From assembly GCF_023887685.1 (NCBI RefSeq), contig NZ_JAMWMR010000013.1, forward strand, positions 1 through 64,000: 64,000 bases of DNA, given 5' to 3'. The position numbers and the translations under genes were made by a program. Shown here piece after piece: positions 9,513-19,200 of the stretch (position 1 is the stretch's first letter; each line of letters begins with the position of its first letter). The notes under the pieces are model-generated. The model was not told the DNA's origin. It saw only the letters and a list, made by a program, of their open reading frames with translations, and made no database searches. The DNA comes from Streptomyces macrolidinus (GTDB taxonomy: Bacteria > Actinomycetota > Actinomycetes > Streptomycetales > Streptomycetaceae).

Positions 9513-9555
9513 CGGCCACCGCGCCACGGTCGGCGCGTGCGTCCGGGGCCTCGTG

Positions 9556-12500
9556 TCACCGAGTGGATGACGGCCCGGGAGCCGTGCCGGACACCACGCG
9601 CATGCCCAGCCCGCGTACGCGGTAGATGCACGTGTCGTCCCCCCACAGCGTCGCGTCCGCCCTCGCGTAAGGGCCCCGCGCGTCCGTGCCGGTCTCCACG
9701 ATGTCCATTTCCACCCGGATCAGCCGGTTGGCCGGGGTGATCTGGCCGCGGTACGTCCAGGTCGTCTCGTGGTCGGGCAGCACCGGTTCGAAGCGGGGGT
9801 GGGGGATGTCGTCCGCCGCGCCGCGTTCGAGCAGGTGGTACTGGAGCAACTGACACATGGCTTCGACGCCCAACGACCCTGGCTGCACGGGGTCTTGGAA
9901 GAAGTGGGCCCGGAAGAACCACTCGCCCGGGACCACGTCCTTCTCCGAGCGCAGCCGCCCGAGCCCCTTGCTGCCCCCGTTCGGCCAGTAGCCGGTGATC
10001 CGGTCGAGCATCAGCAGCATCGGGCCCGGCAAGCGGGGTTCCCCGGCGCAGTAGCGAGCGGCGCGGGTGGTCAGATCGACCACACGGCCACCGGGCTCGT
10101 CGAGACGGGTCCGGTCCTCGGCCGACACCGGGAGGCCCTGCTGCTGGGCGAAGGCCGACGGCGGGAAGTAGCCGAAGGCCGTGGAGAGTTCGAAGAGGGG
10201 CACACCGTCGGCCGTGCAGCGCACCCGGAACGACTCGATGATCATGTCTCCGCTGTGGGACACACGTGTCAGTTCGGCATGGGTGCGGACCGTGCGCGTC
10301 GCCGGAGTGACCTCACCGGTGACCGTCCCCGACCCGTCGAGGTTGCGGAACAGCAGATCCTTGTCGGTCGTCAACGCGCTGCCCACGTACGAGGCCAGCC
10401 ACCCGCAGGGCTGCAACGCGATCTCCATCAGGACGGCGAACGGCATCGCGTGGCCGCCGCTCTGCTCGAAGTACCAGGCCCGCGCGGGCACGTCGTAATC
10501 CGCCACGACAGAGCTGCCCTCCCGCATACCACCCTGCGGACCGTCCACCGAGACGACGCGGCTCATGAAGTGGTAGGGAGGGCCAGGCAGTCGCGCGACC
10601 TTGCGAGTGCCGTCGAAGGGTGCGTACGCGGTACCGAACGCCTCACTCGGCCTGCCCCAGGCACACGCCAGCAACGAGGCGTAGCCGAAGGGGAGTCCGT
10701 CGGCCGCCGTCGCCACCGGCTTCTCCTCGCGGTGCCCGGCCAGCCCGCCGAGCAAGGGGAGCGGCACCGGGGTACCGCTGCCCTGCACCAGCGGCGGGCC
10801 CGAGCGTCGCCAGTGCGACAGGGGCCAGTCGGGCACCAGTCGCAGCGCCACGTCCCGGCCCAGGAACGCGTGCATCCCGTCCACCGAGCCCAGCACATCG
10901 GCGTACAGCGTCGGCACCGGCCCGGCCGAGACGCCGCGTACGAACACCTCGTAGACGACCCGTCGGCCGGTCGGCGTCGCCTGGCCCCGGCACATCGCCT
11001 TGCAGGGGCGGCCGTCGACGGGCTCGAAACGCCAGCCGTCCCGGTCCACGGTGAAGCCCATGGCCGCCAGGTAGAACGCCATCGCCTGCAGACCGCCCTG
11101 GAGCATCAACGTGCCCGGCATACAAGGGTCGTTCTTGAAGTGCCCCGCGAAGAACCAGTCGTCCGGCGACAGCGGCGTCTCGGCCCGCAGATAGCCGCGG
11201 CCCCATGGTCCTCCGGTCGGGTCGAACACGGTCACCTCGTGCACCAGGCGCAGCCTGCCGTCGTCGAGCCGCGGTGAGCGGACGTGGGCCGCCGTCGCCT
11301 CCCAACCGGGGCCGAAGCAGTCCGCAGGCCGCCCCTGCGCCAGGGCCCGCACCCGGTCCGCGTCGAAGTGGGTCCGCTCGCAGCGCACGGCGGGCGGGTC
11401 GAACGGCAGGTCGTCGCCCGGCACCCGCTCGGCGGGATCCCACCGCACACCGCCGCTGCCCGCCAGCTCCTCCGCGGTGAAGAACCCGGCCTGCCCCTCG
11501 CGCGCACTGAGCCGGAGTTCGCCGTCCACGTAGCAGTCGTAGTGGAAGAACGACAGCCGTACGCCGTCGTGTTCCGCGTGGCCGTCGACATGGATCTCGT
11601 AGCGCAGGGTGTCACCCGCTTCCGGCGGGCTGCCGTGGTACGTCACTTCGCAGCCGAGCAGCCGGTACGCGCGCTCGCCCCGGTTGAGGAGGTCCACGCC
11701 CAGCCAACTGAGCAGAAGCAGATCCGCCTGGCCCGCCTCGATCAGCAGCCCGGCGGGCATCCGTCCGGTGGAGTCCAGATACCAACTGCCGGGCAGGACA
11801 TCGGTCTCCGTCCAGATCGTCCCGTCGGTGCGCACCGGGCCGGGCGCGGTGAGCGCCGCGGGTACGGCGTCGATGCCGGTGACCCGGTCCGCGAGCAGCA
11901 TCGGCGGCTCGGGCATCCGGGTCTGCACCGCGTACGCGTCCTGCTCGGCGAACTGCGGGCCGAACAGCGTGGAGATCTCCCGGGAGGCCAGGTGCTCCAA
12001 CTGGGCGCGGTCGAACTTCGGCCCCGGCCTTGAGAGTTCGGCCCCCGGCGGGGGAGTGAGCGGTACGAGGGACGAGGGCGGCCCGGCGGACGGACGCGCC
12101 GGAACCGCGCCCGTACGGCCCGCGTGCTTGCGCAGTGCCAGGACGGCGAGCGCGGACGTCCGCAGGAACCGCTGGTGGGCCTCGGCGTGCCCGGCCATGA
12201 TCTCCTGGTGCAGCGCGGCGACCCGTCGGCTCTGCCGGAGGACCGCGGCAGGGGCGCCCGTCGCCTGCGGCATCCGCCCGTTCGGTTCTTCCGGCCTGAC
12301 GTCCGGCGCCGGACGCGGCCCCACGGCCGGTGAGTCGGGGCGGCCGGACTCCCGGTCCGGTACCGGCGCCAGCTCGGGGGCCCGGGGCAGGGTCACCAAG
12401 GTCGGCTCCAGCGGCGGCAGACACGGAGGCGCGGGTACGGGCACGGTGATGGTGGGTCCGGGCCGCGGGACCTCGGTGGCGGCTTGCGCGAGCCGGGCGA

Positions 12501-15500
12501 ACAGTTCGTCGGCGTGCAACGGCACGCCCGCGACGACGAGTTCGGCCACCGCCAGGCAGGGCTGCCGCAGCCCGGTGTCGTCCGGGGCGTCCAGCGCGAC
12601 GGCCACGTGGTCCCGGTCGCCGAGCACACGCTTGATCCAGCCGGTGCACAGCATGCGCGGCCCGTGCTCCACGAAGACCCGGACACCGTCGGCCCACGCC
12701 TGCTCGACCGTGGCCGCGAAGTCGATCGTGTTCAACCCCTGCGCGGTGAGCGCCTCGGCCGCCCGCTCGGTCGTCGGCCGGTACGCCTGGCCGGTGGCCC
12801 CGCTGTAGAACCGCACACCGGGCACATCGACCGTGGGATGGCGGTGAGCCTCCCGCCACACCTCTTGGATCTCCGCCAACTCCGGGGCGTGCGCGGCAAG
12901 TTCGTAGTCGAGCCGGATCGCGCGGTCCGCGCCGAGCCTGGCCACGACGGCCGCGCACGCGCGGGACTCGCCGCCGATGACGCAGACGCCGGGCGCATTC
13001 ACCGCCATCAGATGGACGGCCGGCTCGGCGGCGAGTTCCCCACGGACCGCCTCCAGGGGTGCACTCACCAGGTAGCTCGACCAGCGGTGGCCCTGGACGC
13101 CCAGACGCTCCCAGTGGCGCCGAACCGCCCTGAGTTCACCGGTGAGTTCGGTCGTGAACAGCCCGCTGTTCCGGGTGGCGTCCCACAACCCGGCGGCGTC
13201 CGGCCAGGCCCCCAGCGCCACCAGGGCGGCCGACTCGCCGGAGGAGTAGCCGAGCGCGGCGTCCGGCCGGAGCCCGAGCACCTCGCGGGTGAACACGGTG
13301 TGGAAGAGCGCGAGTTCGGCGGCGGCCCAGATCTGGTCGAGCACCCCGCGCTCCGTCCGCGACCTCAGTCGTGCGCCGATCGAGCCGTGTCGGGCGCGGA
13401 CGGCCTCGCCGAGCGACGGCAGCGCGAGCATCAGCTCATGACCCATCCCCGGGTACGCGGCCGAGCCGTTGGTGTACACGAACGCGGTCTGCCCCGCGAT
13501 CGGCTTGTCCCGGTACCGCACATCGGGCGGACGGGTCCCGCCCTCGGCCAGCCAGCGGCGGGCGGCCTCCATGCGGTCCGGCAGCGCGTCGTCGTGGGTG
13601 ACGAGAGCCAGCCGGGCCGGACCGACGTCGGACCGTGCACCGGACTCCAGCGCGGCCAGGACCTCCCGGCGGTCGGTGCCGGAGAAGACGTGCAGGCATG
13701 GAGCGGGGCCGCGCAGCCAAGGCCGGGCCTCGTCTCCCGCGCGCAGCCGGACACCGGCGGTGGGCCCCTCCAGCGACGTCACCGCCGCCGTCGCCGTATG
13801 CGCGACGGCCGCGGCGTCCGCGGGACCACCCGGACGCGGCACCGCGCGGTGCTGGAGCGAGAGCGCCGCGACCGCGACGCAGACCAGCCCGTACGCGGCG
13901 TGGGCGCGCCCGAAAGCCGACGCCGGATCGAACGTCGTGTCCGGGCCGTCGCCGATGACCATGTCGGGCGCACCGTCGCTGACACTGTCCTCGTCGAGGA
14001 GAGCGACGTCGCTGTCACCGTCCTCGTCGAGGAGAGCGACGACGGTGTCGCCGTCCCTGCGCGCAGAGTTGAGGGACTTGAGGACCAGGACGACGGCGCC
14101 GTCCCCGGGTTCGTCCTCGCACCCGAGCTGGTGCAGTGCGGCCCGATGCACCGCCTCGCAGGACAGGTCGGTGGCACCGACGAGCGCGGCGTCGACCTCC
14201 CCCGACCGGACGGCGCGGGCCGCGAGTTCCAGCGCCACCAGACCGGACGCCTCCTCCGCCGAGATCGCGAACCCCGGCCCGGCCAGGTCGAGTTGGGTAC
14301 TGATCCGGTTCGCCACGAGGTTCGGCAGCGTGCCCACCACCGCGTCCGCGGTCATCGGCGGCACGAACGCGTCCCGGGCGAGGCCCGCCGACGCCTCCGT
14401 GACCGGAAGCCCGGCCTGCTCCAGCCAGTGGGGGACCCGCCACCGGGCGCCCGCTCGGGCCACCTCGGGATCCACCCCCATGCCGATGACCACCATGGTC
14501 CGCTCCCGCGGCAGGGACACCGACCGTACGGCCTCCCGGGCGGCCTCCAGCACCAGCAGTTGATGGCGCACCGTTCGCTCCAGGGCCAGGGGCGGGAAGC
14601 ACAGGTCCCTCAACTCGACGGCGATCTCCTTGGCCGGGCCGCGCCGTTCACCGCCCAGTACCGCCCGCCGGAAGTCCTCGGTACAGGTCCCGTCGCCGAC
14701 GCGGGCACCCAGGGCGACGATCGCCACGGGAGCAGGACCGGCCGACGTGCTCCCCGTGTTCGACGCATCCGGCACCCGGGCCGGGGCGGGCGCGGCGGTG
14801 GCCGGGCGGATCGGTCGCGGAACGGCGGGTACGACCGGGTCGCCGTCCGGAAGGTCCACCACCAGATGCGCGTTGGTCCCGCCGAACCCGAACGCGCTCA
14901 CCGCCGCCCGTCGCGGCCCCGGCCACGGTTCCGGCGCGGTCAGCGCCCGCAACGGCGTGCCCGTCAGCGCCTCCGACGGCCGCTCCGTGCCGAGCGTCGC
15001 CGGACGGACCCCCGCACGCAGTGCGCCGAGCACCTTCAGCAGCCCGGCCACCCCCGCCGACGCCAGCAGATGCCCGACGTTCGACTTCACCGAACCGATG
15101 GGCACATCATCACCGGCCCCGAAGACCCGGGCCATGCCACGCGCCTCCACCGCGTCCCCGACCGGTGTCCCCGTCGCATGGCACTCGACGAGCGACACGG
15201 TCTCGGGCGCGACGCCCGCCATCTCGTACGCCAGACGCATGGCCCGGACCTGACCCTCCTCCGCCGGACTGATCAGCCCGGCGCCGCGCCCGTCGTTGGA
15301 CAACCCGATGCCGCGGATCACGCCGAGCACGGGCAGCCCGGCGGTACGGGCCTCGGACAGCCGCATCAGGGTCACGAACCCGGCGCCCTCGCCGGGCACC
15401 AGCCCGTCCGCGTCCCGGTGGAAGGGTCGGCTGCGCCCCGTACGGCTCGTCGCGGACAGCCCGCAGAACCCCACCTGCAGATAGAGAGGGTCCGCCCGGC

Positions 15501-16161
15501 TCACCGCACCGGCCACCATCAGGTCCGCCGTGCCGTCGTGCAGCCGGTCGCATGCCAGCTTGATCGCGTACAGCGACGACGCGCAGGCGGCGTCGAGCGA
15601 CCACGCGCCCGCGCCCAACCCGAGGGCGCGGGCCGCGAGTCGGGCGGGCAGCCCGGAGGAGAAGCGATTGCGGGCGTCGGGCCGCTCCCGGCGCTCTCCC
15701 GTCAGCAACGCGTCGCGGAGCGGGGGTTGTTGGGCGGACAGCCAGACATGTTCGGCGAAGGCCGCCCCCGTGGGCGTCGGATACGACAGGTTCCCCAGCA
15801 CCAACCCCGCGCGCGGCAGCGGGCCTTCGCGTCCCGCTTCCGTGAGTGCCTGCCGGACGCCGTACAGGACCCAGTGGAAGAGCGGGTCCAGCGACAGGAT
15901 GTGCTCCGGGGCGATGCGGAAGCCGCTCGGGTCGAAGACGGACTCGAACCCCCTTACATACCCGCCGACATCGGTCCAGGTGCGGTCGAGGTGATCCGCC
16001 ACCGAGCCCATGGCCCAGCGGCGCGGCAGCCGCCACCGGCCCTCCGGAACGGCCGCCAGGCTGAGGCGGCCCGCGGCGATGTTGTCCCAGAACGTGTCCG
16101 GATCGAGCGCGTCGGGCAGCACACAGCCCCGGCCGACGACGGCGATCGGTTCGAATTCCAT
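9556..16161 (-). CDS. PfaC-like secondary-lipid synthase subunit: KS-CLF-AT-DH-DH
   Basis: The protein has 2201 residues. The first ketosynthase is intact, with Cys193 in 'DAACASS', His328 in 'HATGTP' and His364 in 'NVGH'. A second KS-like unit (~480-800) has 'SAEEAS' where the Cys would be (Glu636/637), as in a chain-length factor. An acyltransferase follows with Ser973 in 'GYSSGE'. The C-terminal third holds two FabA-type double hot-dog units with catalytic-type His1674 ('AGHFKNDPCMPG') and His2086 ('RAHFFQDPVQPG'); the partner hot dogs lack this His. This order matches myxobacterial Pfa3 without its terminal AGPAT. It probably elongates and dehydrates/isomerises the chain carried by the PfaA-type ACP. 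It starts 48 bases after the PfaA-type gene. Confidence 0.88.
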   Translation of the reverse strand: MEFEPIAVVGRGCVLPDALDPDTFWDNIAAGRLSLAAVPEGRWRLPRRWAMGSVADHLDRTWTDVGGYVRGFESVFDPSGFRIAPEHILSLDPLFHWVLYGVRQALTEAGREGPLPRAGLVLGNLSYPTPTGAAFAEHVWLSAQQPPLRDALLTGERRERPDARNRFSSGLPARLAARALGLGAGAWSLDAACASSLYAIKLACDRLHDGTADLMVAGAVSRADPLYLQVGFCGLSATSRTGRSRPFHRDADGLVPGEGAGFVTLMRLSEARTAGLPVLGVIRGIGLSNDGRGAGLISPAEEGQVRAMRLAYEMAGVAPETVSLVECHATGTPVGDAVEARGMARVFGAGDDVPIGSVKSNVGHLLASAGVAGLLKVLGALRAGVRPATLGTERPSEALTGTPLRALTAPEPWPGPRRAAVSAFGFGGTNAHLVVDLPDGDPVVPAVPRPIRPATAAPAPARVPDASNTGSTSAGPAPVAIVALGARVGDGTCTEDFRRAVLGGERRGPAKEIAVELRDLCFPPLALERTVRHQLLVLEAAREAVRSVSLPRERTMVVIGMGVDPEVARAGARWRVPHWLEQAGLPVTEASAGLARDAFVPPMTADAVVGTLPNLVANRISTQLDLAGPGFAISAEEASGLVALELAARAVRSGEVDAALVGATDLSCEAVHRAALHQLGCEDEPGDGAVVLVLKSLNSARRDGDTVVALLDEDGDSDVALLDEDSVSDGAPDMVIGDGPDTTFDPASAFGRAHAAYGLVCVAVAALSLQHRAVPRPGGPADAAAVAHTATAAVTSLEGPTAGVRLRAGDEARPWLRGPAPCLHVFSGTDRREVLAALESGARSDVGPARLALVTHDDALPDRMEAARRWLAEGGTRPPDVRYRDKPIAGQTAFVYTNGSAAYPGMGHELMLALPSLGEAVRARHGSIGARLRSRTERGVLDQIWAAAELALFHTVFTREVLGLRPDAALGYSSGESAALVALGAWPDAAGLWDATRNSGLFTTELTGELRAVRRHWERLGVQGHRWSSYLVSAPLEAVRGELAAEPAVHLMAVNAPGVCVIGGESRACAAVVARLGADRAIRLDYELAAHAPELAEIQEVWREAHRHPTVDVPGVRFYSGATGQAYRPTTERAAEALTAQGLNTIDFAATVEQAWADGVRVFVEHGPRMLCTGWIKRVLGDRDHVAVALDAPDDTGLRQPCLAVAELVVAGVPLHADELFARLAQAATEVPRPGPTITVPVPAPPCLPPLEPTLVTLPRAPELAPVPDRESGRPDSPAVGPRPAPDVRPEEPNGRMPQATGAPAAVLRQSRRVAALHQEIMAGHAEAHQRFLRTSALAVLALRKHAGRTGAVPARPSAGPPSSLVPLTPPPGAELSRPGPKFDRAQLEHLASREISTLFGPQFAEQDAYAVQTRMPEPPMLLADRVTGIDAVPAALTAPGPVRTDGTIWTETDVLPGSWYLDSTGRMPAGLLIEAGQADLLLLSWLGVDLLNRGERAYRLLGCEVTYHGSPPEAGDTLRYEIHVDGHAEHDGVRLSFFHYDCYVDGELRLSAREGQAGFFTAEELAGSGGVRWDPAERVPGDDLPFDPPAVRCERTHFDADRVRALAQGRPADCFGPGWEATAAHVRSPRLDDGRLRLVHEVTVFDPTGGPWGRGYLRAETPLSPDDWFFAGHFKNDPCMPGTLMLQGGLQAMAFYLAAMGFTVDRDGWRFEPVDGRPCKAMCRGQATPTGRRVVYEVFVRGVSAGPVPTLYADVLGSVDGMHAFLGRDVALRLVPDWPLSHWRRSGPPLVQGSGTPVPLPLLGGLAGHREEKPVATAADGLPFGYASLLACAWGRPSEAFGTAYAPFDGTRKVARLPGPPYHFMSRVVSVDGPQGGMREGSSVVADYDVPARAWYFEQSGGHAMPFAVLMEIALQPCGWLASYVGSALTTDKDLLFRNLDGSGTVTGEVTPATRTVRTHAELTRVSHSGDMIIESFRVRCTADGVPLFELSTAFGYFPPSAFAQQQGLPVSAEDRTRLDEPGGRVVDLTTRAARYCAGEPRLPGPMLLMLDRITGYWPNGGSKGLGRLRSEKDVVPGEWFFRAHFFQDPVQPGSLGVEAMCQLLQYHLLERGAADDIPHPRFEPVLPDHETTWTYRGQITPANRLIRVEMDIVETGTDARGPYARADATLWGDDTCIYRVRGLGMRVVSGTAPGPSSTR
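13988..14040. repeat. 33-bp period direct repeat inside the CLF region
   Basis: TCCTCGTCGAGGAGAGCGAC occurs at 13988-14007 and again at 14021-14040. On the minus strand this encodes two 11-residue units beginning 'VALLDED', an acidic duplication near residue 715 of the PfaC-like protein. Confidence 0.8.
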
Positions 16162-16209
16162 GCAGGTCTCACTTCAACAGCGGGGGCTGGGACTTGGGAA
16201 GGCTGGGAC

Positions 16210-19200
16210 TCAGGAGGGGCGGCGGACGAGTTCCACGCCGAGCAGTTCCAGACGGACCGCCCCGTCGGCATCGATCAGCGCCGCGTCGCAGCGCGCCCCC
16301 GTGCTGTGCACCTTCCGGCCCCGCACCACACACCGCACGGTGTCCTCCACCGGGCCGCCCCGGTGCACCCGGCACTCCGCGACGGCCATCGGCAGCGTCG
16401 CCGCGCCGAGTTCCTCCTGCGCCCAGACCAGGGCGAGTTGGAGCGCGCCGTCCACGGCGGCGGGGTCGAGCGGCCAGTGCTCACCCGGCCACTCCAGGGC
16501 GCGTACGCCCGCGACGATCGCCTCGGCTCCGTGCGCCGAAACACCTTGCAGCGAGCGGACACAGTGGAAGCGAGGGCCGTGGAAGAGGCACTCACCGTCG
16601 TACAACTCGCCGCGGCCCAGGGGCTTGAGGCCCTCCGGACTGCTCCACGCCGCCGGGTCCGGCTCTTCGGCCCCGGCATCCAGCACGGCCCGGAAGTGCG
16701 CCACCCCGCTCTCTCCCCGCAGTTCCGCCTCCAGCCCCGACGGCGAACCGGCCGCGCCCCGGCTGCCGTGCACGGTCAACCGATGGCCGGGTCCGTCCAG
16801 TTCGGGCAGCTCGTACTTCTGGTACACTCGAAGGTCGCGCAGGACAAGGGAGTTGGCGCCGGGCAGCCAGGCGGTGGCCGCCCCCGCGAACCAGTTCAGG
16901 ACCATCGCCACAGGCAGTACGGGAACCCCGGTGATCGCATGGTCGGCCAACTGCGGTGCGCTGTCCGCCCGGACGAGCACCTGCGCCGGACGCGGATCAC
17001 CGGCCGGGGACAGGGCCGCCGGATCGTCCCCGGCCACCAGGACGACACGGGCCTCACCGGCCGCGCCGTCCAACTCGGCCGTGAACGCGGCGGCCCCTTG
17101 CTCCAGGGGGATCAGCGGGACTCCGGACCGGCCGAAGTGCCCGGCCAGAGCGGGTGTGACCATGCCGCCGCGCCACGGACCCCACGCGACGCACCGCACC
17201 AGGCAGTCGGGGCGGCGGGCCTGCTCGGCGGACGCCACCTGGCCGAGGACCTCGTTGGCCATGGCGTAGTCGCTCTGCCCCGCGTTGCCGAACACGGCGG
17301 CCACCGAGGAGAACAGGCAGATCACCTCCAGCGGATCGTCCGCCGTCGCGGCCAGCAGCGCGCGCAGACCGTCCACCTTTGTGGACATTACCCGTTCGAC
17401 CTGCTCCTCGGTCTTGTCGGCCAGCCATTTGTCGGCCAGCACCCCCGCACCGTGCACGATGCCGGTGACCGGCCCCCACACCTCCCGTACCTCACGCAGC
17501 GCGGCGGCGACGGCGTCACCGTCGCGGACGTCCACCGGCACATACCGAACGGGGGACCCGGCCTCCTCCAGCGCCGCCAGTGTCGCGCGCACCTCGCGCG
17601 CGGCCAGGATCTCCCGGGCCCGCGCCGCGATCCGGGCGGGCGAGGAGTCCGCCGCGTGCGCCGCGTTCGTAGCGTCCGCGGCGGAACGCTCGGCGAGCAG
17701 GCGGGTGAGGGCCGGTTCGTCGGTGGCCGACGCGAGCCCCTCGGGCTCGGGAGCCGGTGCCGTCCGGCCGAGCAGAACGATCCGCGGACGGTGGGCCCTC
17801 GCCAGATCCAGCAGCGCGGCGGCCGTCACCCCGCGGGCCCCTCCGGTGGCCACGATCACCGACTCCGAGGTGATCCGCCGGGTGCCACCGGGAACCACGG
17901 GGGCGGGTACCACTCGCGGGGTGGTGCGGGTCCCGTCCGCCCGGAGACCCACCTCCGGGTCGGGTCCGCCTTCGAACAGCTCTCGCACGATCGCCTCGGC
18001 GACCTCCTCGTCGCAGCGGTCGCCGCACTCGCAGTCGATGGCCTTGACCGAGGCGCCCGGCCATTCCTTCGCCGCGGTCCTGGTCAGACCGGCGACGCCG
18101 CCCAGCCACGCCCGATCCGGGGCGTGGCCACGGAGCCCGAAGTCGCCTCCGGTGTCCTGCACGGTCACGAACAGCCCGCCCCACTCGGTCACTTGGGCCG
18201 CCATGGTGCGCGCCGCGCGGAACACCGACCGGTGGGCCTCCCGTGCGTCGTCCTGCCCGCTGCCCCCGGTCAGCCCGCCGAGATGGACGACGGCACGCGC
18301 GTCCTCGGGCACCTTCGTCACGGCGGTGGCGTCCACGCCGCGCTCCGCCAGCTTCAGCGCGACGAGGTCGGTGATCGCGGAGCGGCCGACGCCTCCGTCC
18401 GTCACCACGAGCGGCCCGTCCAGGAGTCCCGCCGTCGCCAGGCCGGACGCGGGTGACTCCACGGCGCGCTGCACCAGCCTCGTCAGCGCCTTGTCCGGCT
18501 CGGACTCGGTGCGCATGGCGGGGATCTTCGCGACGGTGTGGGACCGCGCCTCGGCCGGGGAGTCCTGCGCCGGGGAGGACGGCGGACGGGAATCCGACGT
18601 ACGGGAGTCTGGTGTACGGCCGTCTGGTGTACGGGAGTTCGGCCCAGGGGTGCCGGGCGGGCGGCCGGTCGTCGTGAGCGCCTCTACGATCTCGCGCAGC
18701 GTGCGGAGCTTGCCGAGTTCGCCGACGTCTCCCGTCGCCAGGTCACCCACGCGGCGGCGTACGGCCGACAGGATCTCGACGCGCTTGATCGAGTCGACTC
18801 CCAGATCCGCCTCCAACTCCATGTCCACGGTGAGCATCTCCACCGGGTAGCCGGTGAGTTGGGCCACCACGGAGAGGAGGAGTTCCTCCAACTCGGGTGC
18901 CGACAGTTCCGGTGCCGACAGTTCGGGGGGCGGTACAGGTGCGGCATCGGTGGCCGGTGCTGGGGGGACCACGGGGGCGGCGACCGAGGTCCGCTGCTCG
19001 ACGGCCACCGCCGGGGCCGACGTCACGGGTGCCGGAGCCTGGCGCGGTTCCGAAGGACGGGGGAGCGGCAGCGGGGTCAGGGAAGTCGGGGCGTCGGGTG
19101 CATCGCCGACGGCCTGCACGCCGAGCATCGCGGCCAGGGTGGTCTCGGTCATCCGCAGGAAGGCCAAGTGGCTGTCGGTCAGCATGCGTTGACAGGCCGC

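Noticed and set aside
10490..10500. Possible TTA codon in the PfaC-like gene (TAA on the plus strand at ~10496)
   Set aside because: It is out of frame: the codons read GAT TAC. The same holds for similar spots near 1900, 9667 and 23707.
12484..18456. Long plus-strand frame of 1990 codons across the megasynthase genes
   Set aside because: Its translation is Arg/Gly/Pro-rich with no domain. It is a shadow of the minus-strand PfaC- and PfaA-like genes in GC-rich DNA.
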